Source: JALYIM01 sp040003205
GTDB lineage: Bacteria; Acidobacteriota; Terriglobia; Terriglobales; Acidobacteriaceae
DNA length: 5,209 nucleotides
Reading direction: 5' to 3'
Assembly (NCBI GenBank): GCA_040003205.1
Contig: JBDUDA010000222.1
Location: 1-5,209, forward strand
Part shown: positions 1 through 5,209 of the stretch, in pieces
Layout: the number at the start of each line of letters is the position of its first letter
How positions within the stretch are numbered: the stretch's first letter is position 1
Notes under the pieces: model-generated
Told to the model about the DNA's origin: nothing
Databases searched by the model: none
Seen by the model: only the letters and a program-made list of their open reading frames with translations
Made by a program: the position numbers and the translations under genes

Positions 1-2
1 TC

Positions 3-353
3 CCGGTCGAGATTGGCTTCGAGGATGAGTCGAGAGCCCGCATGCAGACAAATGCGACCGACATCGGTGGACGAGGCTGTTACGTCGAGACCATGATGCC
101 GCTCGGGATCGGCACCGCGGTTCAGGTCATGTTCTGGATCAATGAAGATAAGATAAAAGCGGCAGGCATGGTCCGAACTTGCGATCCGCATATGGGGATG
201 GGCATTGAGTTCACCTCTCTCGATGATGGGATTCAACAACAGTTGCAGCAGTTTGTTGAAGGGTTAGATACAGAAGCAGCCAAAGCAAATCCAACGGAAG
301 CAGAGTCCGCCAAAGCCGCGTCTGCGGTACCAGGAGCGAATCCGACGACTTAG
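3..353 (+). CDS. PilZ-domain protein, C-terminal part (cut by left window edge)
   Basis: The open frame runs in from the left edge (phase: first full codon at position 3) to a TAG at 351-353. The first Met, at 42, lies inside the domain and is unlikely to be the true start. The visible part has the PilZ core: a T-D-I-G-G-R-G-C-Y-V-E-T stretch (bases 57-92) matching the family's [DN]-x-S-x-x-G turn, then beta-strand-like segments (TAVQVMFWI, AAGMVRTC) and the closing MGMGIEF strand typical of PilZ. The upstream arginine motif (RxxxR), which completes the c-di-GMP site, would lie outside the window. The motif Ser is replaced by Gly, so nucleotide binding is uncertain. After the domain and a short Gln-rich helix (QQQLQQFVEGL) comes a low-complexity Ala/Pro/Thr/Glu tail of about 30 residues, probably disordered. 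PilZ proteins usually act as c-di-GMP receptors for motility, exopolysaccharide or biofilm control; no target can be named here. Confidence 0.8.
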   Translation, partial: PVEIGFEDESRARMQTNATDIGGRGCYVETMMPLGIGTAVQVMFWINEDKIKAAGMVRTCDPHMGMGIEFTSLDDGIQQQLQQFVEGLDTEAAKANPTEAESAKAASAVPGANPTT

Positions 354-491
354 CTTATTCGCCACCCCAGAGAGAGCCCCGCCGTCGTACCTGGTTCCCG
401 CCAAAGTAAGCCGCATTCACTTAGAACTACAATCTGAATCTGTTTGCGCCTTGGGCCATCGAATGGAACAGGCCGCTCAATCGTCATTTCC

Positions 492-500
492 AGGAAGGTG
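492..500 (+). promoter_or_regulatory. Ribosome binding site of bshA, supporting a TTG start
   Basis: AGGAAGGTG is a purine-rich Shine-Dalgarno-like sequence ending 7 bases before the TTG at 508. An in-frame TGA at 499-501 prevents any start further upstream, and the next in-frame ATG is at codon 75, inside the conserved domain. The TTG is therefore the only sensible start. Confidence 0.75.
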
Positions 501-507
501 ATCGCCG

Positions 508-1650
508 TTGAAGATTGGTATTACGTGTTATCCCACTTACGGTGGCAGCGGCGTGGTTGCGACTGAGCTCGGGCTCGAACTGGCGCAGCGCGGACACGAC
601 ATCCACTTCATCTCTTACGCGCAACCCATACGGCTGACCGGCCCGCACGCAAATATTCACTATCATGAAGTGGAAGTTTCCCGCTACCCGCTGTTTGATT
701 ATCCCCCGTACGATCTGGCGTTGGCGACGCGCATGGCTGAGGTGGCGGAAATCTACGATCTTGATCTGCTGCATGTGCATTACGCGATTCCCCATTCAGT
801 GAGTGCGATGCTGGCGCGGCAGATGCTGGGCGCGTCCCCAAAACACAAAAAGCTTCCCTTCGTTACGACCCTGCACGGCACGGATATTACTTTGGTCGGG
901 CAGGACCGGTCTTATCTTCCAATTACCCGCTATTCCATTGAGCAGAGCGACGGTGTGACCGCTATCTCGGAATATTTGCGCGAACGCACGGTACGCGAGT
1001 TCGAGGTGCAGAATCCCATCCAGGTGATTTACAACTTCGTTAATTGCGACGTATACGTGCGCGATGCCGAAGCCAAAAAGCGAAGGACAGAGTACGCCGC
1101 AAAAGATGAGCGGATACTGGTACACCTGTCAAATTTCAGGCCGGTGAAACGGCTCACGGACGTGATAGAAATTTTCGCTCGCGTTCACAAGAAAATTCCC
1201 TCAAAGCTCTTGATGATTGGAGACGGTCCCGACCGGCCGCAGGCGGAACGGCTGGCGGTTTCGAAAGGTATTCACAACAGTGTGCTCTTTCTGGGCAAAC
1301 AAGACGAAGTACACGAAAAATTGGCGCTCGCGGACGTCATGCTGCTGCCCAGCGATTTGGAATCCTTCGGCCTTGCGGCCCTGGAAGCGATGGCATGCGA
1401 GGTTGTGCCCATCGCGACCAATGTAGGGGGAGTTCCCGAAGTGATCGAACACGGCAAGAGCGGCTACCTCGCCGACGTTGGTGACGTCGAAGCCATGGCT
1501 GGATACGCCATCGAATTGCTCGGCGATCAAAACCATCTTTTACAAATGGGAAAAGCGTGTCGAAGTGTGGCACAGGCAAGATTCTGTACTACCAAAATCA
1601 TTCCGCAGTATGAAGAATTTTATCGCCGCGTGCTGGAGCGCTCTTCATAA
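508..1650 (+). CDS. bshA: N-acetyl-alpha-D-glucosaminyl L-malate synthase BshA (bacillithiol biosynthesis)
   Basis: A 380-residue GT4-family, GT-B fold retaining glycosyltransferase of the usual BshA length. BshA transfers GlcNAc from UDP-GlcNAc to L-malate in the cytoplasm, the first step towards the thiol bacillithiol. BshA-like features are the N-terminal MKIGITCYPTYGGSGVVATE with its GGSG loop (12-15), HVHYAIPHS (about 89-97), LHGTDITLVG (122-131), HLSNFRPVKR (206-215, start of the nucleotide-sugar domain), and E-S-F-G-L-A-A-L-E (285-293), which is the E-x7-E motif of GT4 enzymes, followed by NVGGVPEVI. The TTG start is forced by an upstream in-frame stop and supported by a good ribosome binding site. 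No bshB deacetylase or bshC ligase is in the window, so the pathway must be completed elsewhere if it is present. The 3' end overlaps the convergent histidine kinase gene by 31 bp. The alternative is another GT4 glycosyltransferase, but the N-terminal and central motifs favour BshA strongly. Confidence 0.93.
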   Translation: MKIGITCYPTYGGSGVVATELGLELAQRGHDIHFISYAQPIRLTGPHANIHYHEVEVSRYPLFDYPPYDLALATRMAEVAEIYDLDLLHVHYAIPHSVSAMLARQMLGASPKHKKLPFVTTLHGTDITLVGQDRSYLPITRYSIEQSDGVTAISEYLRERTVREFEVQNPIQVIYNFVNCDVYVRDAEAKKRRTEYAAKDERILVHLSNFRPVKRLTDVIEIFARVHKKIPSKLLMIGDGPDRPQAERLAVSKGIHNSVLFLGKQDEVHEKLALADVMLLPSDLESFGLAALEAMACEVVPIATNVGGVPEVIEHGKSGYLADVGDVEAMAGYAIELLGDQNHLLQMGKACRSVAQARFCTTKIIPQYEEFYRRVLERSS

Positions 1651-3017
1651 AGAGTGGCCGGCACCGTTCCTTCGCTCGAGAGGATGGGCAATCGCAATCT
1701 CACCAGCGTTCCCTTCCCTACCCGGCCATCCACTGTCATGCGCGCGGTATCGCTGTAGAGCACCTTCAACCGCTCCGCGACATTGGCCATTCCAATGCCA
1801 GTGCCCGTCGGCCGCGTAGTGTTGTCCAGGAAGTTGGTAGTTTCCATTCCTACTCCATCGTCCTCAACTTCGATGATGAGGTGTGAGTCGGTGAGCCGGC
1901 TTCTGATGTAAATGCTGCCACCCTCGATCTTGGATGAAAGGCCGTGCTTGATCGAATTTTCAACTAAGGGCTGCAGCAGCATGCTGGGAACCAGAACTTC
2001 CAGCGACGGAGGATCGAGTTCTTTGACGACGTGTAACTTGTCAGGCCCAAAGCGCACGACTTCGATATCCAGATAATTATCAATGAATCCCAATTCCTCT
2101 TGCAGTGGGACAAAAGCATCGCTACTGCTGAGCAGACGCCGCAAAATTGTAGCCAGCTTGATGATTAATTCTCTCGCCGTGTCAGGATCGAAACGCACCA
2201 GCGAGGAGATGGAATTTAGAGTATTAAAGAGGAAGTGAGGATTGATCTGATTTTGCAGGGCTTCCATACGGGCCTGCAACAGCATTCGCTCTTGCTCTTC
2301 CAATTTGATTTGGATGCGCACGCTGTTCCATATCTTTAATTCGGTGCCGATCACGGTAATGGAAGTGGCGTAGATCGCGGATTCCACCCAGAGATTTGTG
2401 CTTTCCAGACTAAATATTGCGTGCGGAATAAACCGCGCAATTTGGGTTTGCATGAACCGTAAGGCAACGATGGTCACAAAAAATGTGATCTGCCAGTCGA
2501 ACAATCGAGGCCGCGGCAGATTTCGACGAATCCATCGATAGATACTCAAGTCGACGAAGGGAGAAAACGACCAAATATCTTCACGATCGGGAGCGAGGCG
2601 GCGAAGCTGCCCGGCAACAAAACCGCAAATAAGATTAAACGGCAGCGTTGCCCATTCTCCATGCAGCACAGCCGGAAGGGCCATGAAAGCCCCGCCCACC
2701 ATGCCATTGAACCGGCCCGCCACGACGCCTATCAGAATTGTAGTTTCGAACGATAAATCTCCAGCCACAAAGCTCTTGGCGTCAAAGCGAATCCACACTC
2801 CTAACGCCATGGGGATGCAAATCCATAAAAGCAAGTAAATTCTCTGCTTCAGCGAACGCTCTTCTCGAAACAGAAGAGACTTGAATTCCACCGAGCGCAC
2901 CAGCGCGCTGGCGACGGCCGCAGCTACGCCAAGCTTTATCAGCAGATTGATGAGGATGAGGCGCTGTTCCATTGAGTGCCGCTGAGAGAAATGTAGCACG
3001 CCGACGAGATCTAGCAT
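1620..3017 (-). CDS. LytS/YehU-type membrane sensor histidine kinase
   Basis: A 465-residue protein with an N-terminal multi-pass membrane region (hydrophobic segments near residues 19-41, 58-75, 92-115, 123-137, 174-190 and 208-228) resembling the 5TM-5TMR_LYT sensor. It is followed by a coiled linker (EEQERMLLQARMEALQ) and the His_kinase (PF06580-type) H-box QINPHFLFNTLNSI, with H261 the expected phosphorylated histidine. The HATPase_c domain shows the N-box LLQPLVENSIKHG (E353, N354), the G1 box DDGVGM (386-391) and the G2 box TGTGIGMANVAERL (404-417), so all catalytic elements are intact. Such kinases normally phosphorylate a LytTR-domain response regulator, but none is adjacent here. The start is uncertain. 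The longest frame begins at 3017, but an ATG at 2972 (Met16) begins the hydrophobic sensor directly, drops an unlikely 15-residue leader and leaves a more reasonable 95-bp divergent gap. Neither start has a clear Shine-Dalgarno. The 3' end overlaps bshA. The ligand is unknown. Confidence 0.92.
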   Translation of the reverse strand: MLDLVGVLHFSQRHSMEQRLILINLLIKLGVAAAVASALVRSVEFKSLLFREERSLKQRIYLLLWICIPMALGVWIRFDAKSFVAGDLSFETTILIGVVAGRFNGMVGGAFMALPAVLHGEWATLPFNLICGFVAGQLRRLAPDREDIWSFSPFVDLSIYRWIRRNLPRPRLFDWQITFFVTIVALRFMQTQIARFIPHAIFSLESTNLWVESAIYATSITVIGTELKIWNSVRIQIKLEEQERMLLQARMEALQNQINPHFLFNTLNSISSLVRFDPDTARELIIKLATILRRLLSSSDAFVPLQEELGFIDNYLDIEVVRFGPDKLHVVKELDPPSLEVLVPSMLLQPLVENSIKHGLSSKIEGGSIYIRSRLTDSHLIIEVEDDGVGMETTNFLDNTTRPTGTGIGMANVAERLKVLYSDTARMTVDGRVGKGTLVRLRLPILSSEGTVPATLYEERSSTRR

Positions 3018-3067
3018 CCCTAGTGTCGGGTCTGGAATCTTAGTTGGTGAGAAGTTAAGGAGAAACT
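2973..3067. promoter_or_regulatory. Divergent control region between the histidine kinase and the secreted-protein gene
   Basis: The two genes point away from each other, so both promoters must lie here or extend into the kinase 5' end. If the kinase starts at 3017 only 50 bp separate the genes; if it starts at 2972 there are 95 bp. I could not pick out a convincing -35/-10 pair on either strand. A TAGCAT at 3012-3017 (+) is a weak -10 candidate without a good partner. The call rests on gene layout, not on a recognised motif. Confidence 0.4.
3056..3063 (+). promoter_or_regulatory. Strong ribosome binding site of the secreted-protein gene
   Basis: TAAGGAGA contains a full AAGGAG Shine-Dalgarno core 5 bases before the ATG at 3068. 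It is the best ribosome binding site in the window, which supports the small gene being real and fixes its start. Confidence 0.8.
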
Positions 3068-3559
3068 ATGCGCGCATTCGCAATTGTTTGCACACTCTTG
3101 CTGTTGGCGGGATTGGCGATGGGACAAAACAATATCGGACAAAACGATAGTGTTCAAAACAGTACGAACCAAGTCGACTCGCTTGCGGGGACGGACGCAG
3201 TGGCTTACGGACATTCCGGTCCGCGCTTAGTTACCACGCCGGCCGTGTCGCTCTACAACCCGGCAACCGCCTCAATCGCGCGCGTAAATTCCGCTTCAGG
3301 TCCGCAAGTGAGAGTCGGTGATGACGGCTCTGATACAGCGAGTCAAAATGCGCCAGGTAAGCTGGGCACTTTTGATTTCGGTATTGCGCGATCGCAAAGT
3401 TTCGCGGGGGTCGCAACCTTGATGGGTCGAAAGCCTGCTGAGGGCAAGAAGAATCCGCGCGCTTACTCTAATCAGGATGTTGAGCGACTGAAGCAGCAAG
3501 ACGCCGCCACACAGTCAGACGCGGGGAAACCAGTTGACCAGCCCAATCCGATGAATTAG
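3068..3559 (+). CDS. Small secreted protein of unknown function
   Basis: I do not recognise a named family. The 163-residue product starts with a clear Sec-type signal peptide: a short charged start (MR), a hydrophobic core (AIVCTLLLLAGLA) and a plausible signal peptidase I site after A17-M18-G19, giving a mature protein starting at Q20. The Cys at position 8 lies inside the hydrophobic core and does not form a lipobox. The mature N-terminus is an Asn/Gln/Ser-rich segment built from a 15-nt repeat (residues 19-33). The rest is polar, Ser/Ala/Gly/Asp-rich and probably largely disordered, without Cys. A central region (KLGTFDFGIARSQSFAGVA) leads to a basic stretch (GRKPAEGKKNPR) and then AYSNQDVERLKQQ. 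From memory, the last motif resembles the Y-[ST]-N-[DE]-[DN]-L-like motif near the end of many uncharacterised acidobacterial exported proteins; that is recollection, not a search result. It is transcribed divergently from the histidine kinase and converges on aroA with a 34-bp gap. Confidence 0.75.
   Translation: MRAFAIVCTLLLLAGLAMGQNNIGQNDSVQNSTNQVDSLAGTDAVAYGHSGPRLVTTPAVSLYNPATASIARVNSASGPQVRVGDDGSDTASQNAPGKLGTFDFGIARSQSFAGVATLMGRKPAEGKKNPRAYSNQDVERLKQQDAATQSDAGKPVDQPNPMN
3122..3166 (+). repeat. Three-copy 15-nt in-frame tandem repeat in the secreted-protein gene
   Basis: CAAAAC recurs at 3125, 3140 and 3155, exactly 15 bases apart, and GGACAAAAC is identical in the first two units (3122-3130, 3137-3145). 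The units encode G-Q-N-N-I, G-Q-N-D-S and V-Q-N-S-T, directly after the signal peptide. A further N-Q-V-D-S may be a decayed fourth unit. The period is a multiple of three, so copy-number change would keep the frame. Confidence 0.65.
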
Positions 3560-3593
3560 GTCGTGCTGAGTCGTCCGCTGAAGTGTTGACGCT

Positions 3594-4886
3594 TTATCGC
3601 TGCACCAATGCTTCCAGAGTTTCGAAAAAGGCGGGATAGGAAATCACAGCAGCATCGGCGCCGCGAATAGATGTATCACCTTCAGCTCGCAGCGCGGCGA
3701 CCGCGAAGGCCATCGCAATGCGATGGTCTCCGAAGGAATCTATCGTGGCTCCATGCAACTGCTGGCGGCCTGGGATTTTCAGACCGTCCTCCCGCTCCTC
3801 CACTTCCGCGCCCATCGCTCGCAGATTTGTGGCGATGGAAGCAATGCGGTCCGATTCCTTCACGCGCAATTCGGATGCGTCGCGCACTTCAATTCCCTCT
3901 GCGCTATAGGGGGCGATGGCCGCCAGCACGGGAATTTCGTCGATCAGCGCCGCCGTGTCTCCTCCGGCGATCAGCGCCCCTTTGAGCTTTCCACCTTCGA
4001 CTTGCACACTACCCACCAGCTCTCCATGTTTTTCTTCCAGCTGGGCAACGCTAATTTTGACTCCCAAAGAAATAAGGATGTCGAGAAGCCGGGCCCGCGT
4101 GGGATTCATCAGCAACCAGTCAATAGAAATTTGAGAATCAGGAAACAGGGCAGCTGCGCACAACAAAAAAGCCGCACTCGACAGGTCTCCGGGAACAACG
4201 GCCTCAATGCCGTGGAGAATCTGCCCACCGGCAATGGAGACTCTTTTGCCGTCATGATTTACCTCCGCGCCAAAAGCGCGTAGAGCAGCTTCTCCGTGGT
4301 CACGGGTGCGAAAGGCTTCTTCAACCTGGGTTTCACCATCGGCGTAAAGCCCGGCAAACAACAAGCAGGTCTTCACCTGCGCACTAGGGACGGGCATCCG
4401 ATAGTCAATCACTTTTAAGCGTCCACCCGTAATCTGCAATGGTGGACGAGCGCCCTGGGCAAAAGAAATTCGGGCACCCATTTTTTCAAGTGGCTCGATG
4501 ATTCTCGCCATGGGACGCCGCGAGAGTGAATCATCTCCCATGAGTTCACTGGTGAAATTTTGCCCCGCAAGAATTCCGCTCAGCATCCGCATGGTCGAAC
4601 CCGAGTTGCCGCAGTCGAGTGCCGAGCTTGGCGGGTTTAGGTTCGCCCCACGGCCGTGAATCACCAGGGCGCCGTCTTTGCGCTCCCATTCGACTCCTAA
4701 TGCGGCCATGCACTTGAGTGTGCTGGCGCAATCGGCTCCAGTGGAGAAGTTTTCCAACTTCGTATCTTTTTCGGCGATGCCCGCGAGCATGGCATAGCGA
4801 TGGGAGATCGACTTGTCTCCGGGAAGGCGAAGCGCGCCGGAAATACTGCGCGCGGGACGAACGATCACTGCATCTGAATTCTTCAT
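3594..4886 (-). CDS. aroA: 3-phosphoshikimate 1-carboxyvinyltransferase (EPSP synthase), class II type
   Basis: A 430-residue, full-length EPSP synthase. It joins shikimate 3-phosphate and phosphoenolpyruvate to make EPSP, the sixth step of the cytoplasmic shikimate pathway to chorismate and aromatic amino acids. Diagnostic motifs are LPGDKSISHR (21-30), CGNSGSTMRML (92-102), SLSRRPM (120-126), SAQVK (168-172), TRDHGE (194-199), NPTR (261-264), the catalytic-Asp region ALIDEIPVLA (D316/E317), RVKESDRI (341-348) and FGDHRIAMA (385-393). G-D-K-S, S-A-Q-V-K, R-D-H-G-E and N-P-T-R together fit the class II consensus. However, Gly96 in the N-S-G-S-T-M-R loop is kept, unlike the Ala of the glyphosate-tolerant CP4 enzyme. 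The ATG at 4886 places the first conserved strand normally. No Shine-Dalgarno lies close to it; the nearest GGAG is about 20 bases upstream, inside the preceding hydrolase gene. The 15-bp gap to that gene suggests co-transcription. Confidence 0.97.
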   Translation of the reverse strand: MKNSDAVIVRPARSISGALRLPGDKSISHRYAMLAGIAEKDTKLENFSTGADCASTLKCMAALGVEWERKDGALVIHGRGANLNPPSSALDCGNSGSTMRMLSGILAGQNFTSELMGDDSLSRRPMARIIEPLEKMGARISFAQGARPPLQITGGRLKVIDYRMPVPSAQVKTCLLFAGLYADGETQVEEAFRTRDHGEAALRAFGAEVNHDGKRVSIAGGQILHGIEAVVPGDLSSAAFLLCAAALFPDSQISIDWLLMNPTRARLLDILISLGVKISVAQLEEKHGELVGSVQVEGGKLKGALIAGGDTAALIDEIPVLAAIAPYSAEGIEVRDASELRVKESDRIASIATNLRAMGAEVEEREDGLKIPGRQQLHGATIDSFGDHRIAMAFAVAALRAEGDTSIRGADAAVISYPAFFETLEALVQR

Positions 4887-4900
4887 TATGAGAACGTAGG

Positions 4901-4906
4901 ACTATA
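4901..4906 (-). promoter_or_regulatory. Possible -10 element upstream of aroA
   Basis: On the minus strand TATAGT matches the sigma-70 -10 consensus at 5 of 6 bases. It overlaps the hydrolase stop codon, 14 bases before the aroA ATG, so a transcript would be nearly leaderless, which would fit the missing Shine-Dalgarno. The -35 position (TTTCTG at about 4923-4928) is a poor match, so this may be chance. Confidence 0.2.
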
Positions 4907-5209
4907 CTCCGTGTACAACATCCAGAAACTGCTTCAATATCCTGCCTACTTCGACGGGGTGCTCCCAAGGGGCGTAATGACCGGCGCGCGCAATTATTTT
5001 TAGCTGGCTATCGGAAATATTGGCGTGCATCAGTGTGGCTTCTTCTGGGCCGGCAAATCCGTCCTGATCGCCGGTAACGATCAGGGTTGGGACGTTGATT
5101 GTGCGCAAACTCGCAACCGAGTCCGGACGTTCAGCCATCCCTCTCTGCACTGCGGAAACATCTTCCGCGCTCATTTTCCGCATCATTTTCAGAGCGCCCT
5201 CAACCAAAT
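4902..5209 (-). CDS. Alpha/beta hydrolase, C-terminal part (cut by right window edge)
   Basis: The frame is open to the right edge and ends at a TAG (4902-4904). About 100 C-terminal residues are visible; family members are usually near 260-280 residues, so most of the protein, including the nucleophile Ser elbow and oxyanion hole, is outside the window. The visible part has the standard late-fold elements: the strand NVPTLIVTGDQDGFAGPEEA, where the second Asp of GDQD (G-x-x-D) is the expected acid of the catalytic triad, and then IIARAGHYAPWEHPVEV, whose GH histidine is the catalytic base. The last helix (GRILKQFLDVV) closes the fold. Upstream there is a cap-like helix region (GALKMMRKMSAEDVSAVQRGM). 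The Met at 5207 is probably internal. Substrate cannot be told from this part: esterase, lactonase, haloperoxidase-like and MenH-like enzymes all share these motifs. It precedes aroA by 15 bp on the same strand, probably in one transcription unit. Confidence 0.85.
   Translation of the reverse strand, partial: LVEGALKMMRKMSAEDVSAVQRGMAERPDSVASLRTINVPTLIVTGDQDGFAGPEEATLMHANISDSQLKIIARAGHYAPWEHPVEVGRILKQFLDVVHGV

Noticed and set aside
428..433. TACAAT as a -10 box for bshA in the 154-bp gap after the PilZ gene
   Set aside because: It matches 5 of 6 consensus bases, but there is no acceptable -35 at 16-18 bp spacing and no extended -10, so it cannot be told from chance. Nothing else was recognised in 354-491.
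1201..1536. 111-codon minus-strand open frame within bshA (also similar ones at 484-795 and 796-1125)
   Set aside because: All are antisense to the strongly conserved bshA frame and show no motif or ribosome binding site.
1639..1656. Short inverted repeat CTCTT-CATA-AAGAG at the bshA end, as a possible two-way terminator
   Set aside because: The stem is only 5 bp plus weak extensions, AT-rich, with no T-tract on either strand. It also lies partly in coding sequence of both genes.
1478..1819. 113-codon plus-strand open frame across the bshA/kinase junction
   Set aside because: It overlaps the end of bshA out of frame and runs antisense to the kinase ATPase domain. The product is not protein-like.
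3560..3593. Terminator between the secreted-protein gene and aroA
   Set aside because: The 34-bp convergent gap contains no clear GC-rich stem followed by a T-tract on either strand.
3723..4283. 186-codon plus-strand open frame
   Set aside because: It is entirely antisense to aroA, which has every expected family motif. The product is low-complexity, rich in Gln/Arg/Asn, without a ribosome binding site or recognisable domain.
4546..4968. 140-codon minus-strand open frame spanning the hydrolase-aroA junction
   Set aside because: It is a same-strand shadow in another frame of aroA and the hydrolase end. The product is Arg/Ser-rich with no family character.

Overview
The window most resembles a soil-type Acidobacteriota (Terriglobia / Koribacter-like) chromosome. 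This is inferred from three things: the style of the PilZ domain, the small secreted protein with a Y-[ST]-N-x-[DE]-like C-terminal motif, and bacillithiol-type chemistry next to a LytS-like kinase at moderate GC. No rRNA, tRNA, mobile element, CRISPR array or phage gene is visible. It reads as ordinary chromosomal housekeeping and regulatory sequence, with both edge genes cut by the window.

Layout from left to right: (1) the C-terminal part of a PilZ-domain protein (+); (2) bshA (+), the glycosyltransferase that starts bacillithiol synthesis, with a forced TTG start; (3) a LytS-type membrane sensor histidine kinase (-), whose 3' end overlaps the 3' end of bshA by 31 bp; (4) a short divergent gap, then a small secreted protein of unknown function (+) with a strong ribosome binding site and a 15-nt in-frame tandem repeat; (5) aroA (-), a class II-type EPSP synthase of the shikimate pathway, convergent with the secreted-protein gene; (6) the C-terminal part of an alpha/beta hydrolase (-), which ends 15 bp before aroA and is probably co-transcribed with it.

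The genes do not form one obvious pathway. The plausible functional links are the hydrolase-aroA transcription unit and the divergent histidine kinase / secreted protein pair, which must share a short control region. I did not find a convincing new system. The most interesting items are the uncharacterised secreted protein beside the orphan kinase, the PilZ motif with Gly in place of the usual Ser, the bshA/kinase tail-to-tail overlap, and an EPSP synthase that carries all four class II motifs but keeps the glycine associated with glyphosate sensitivity.
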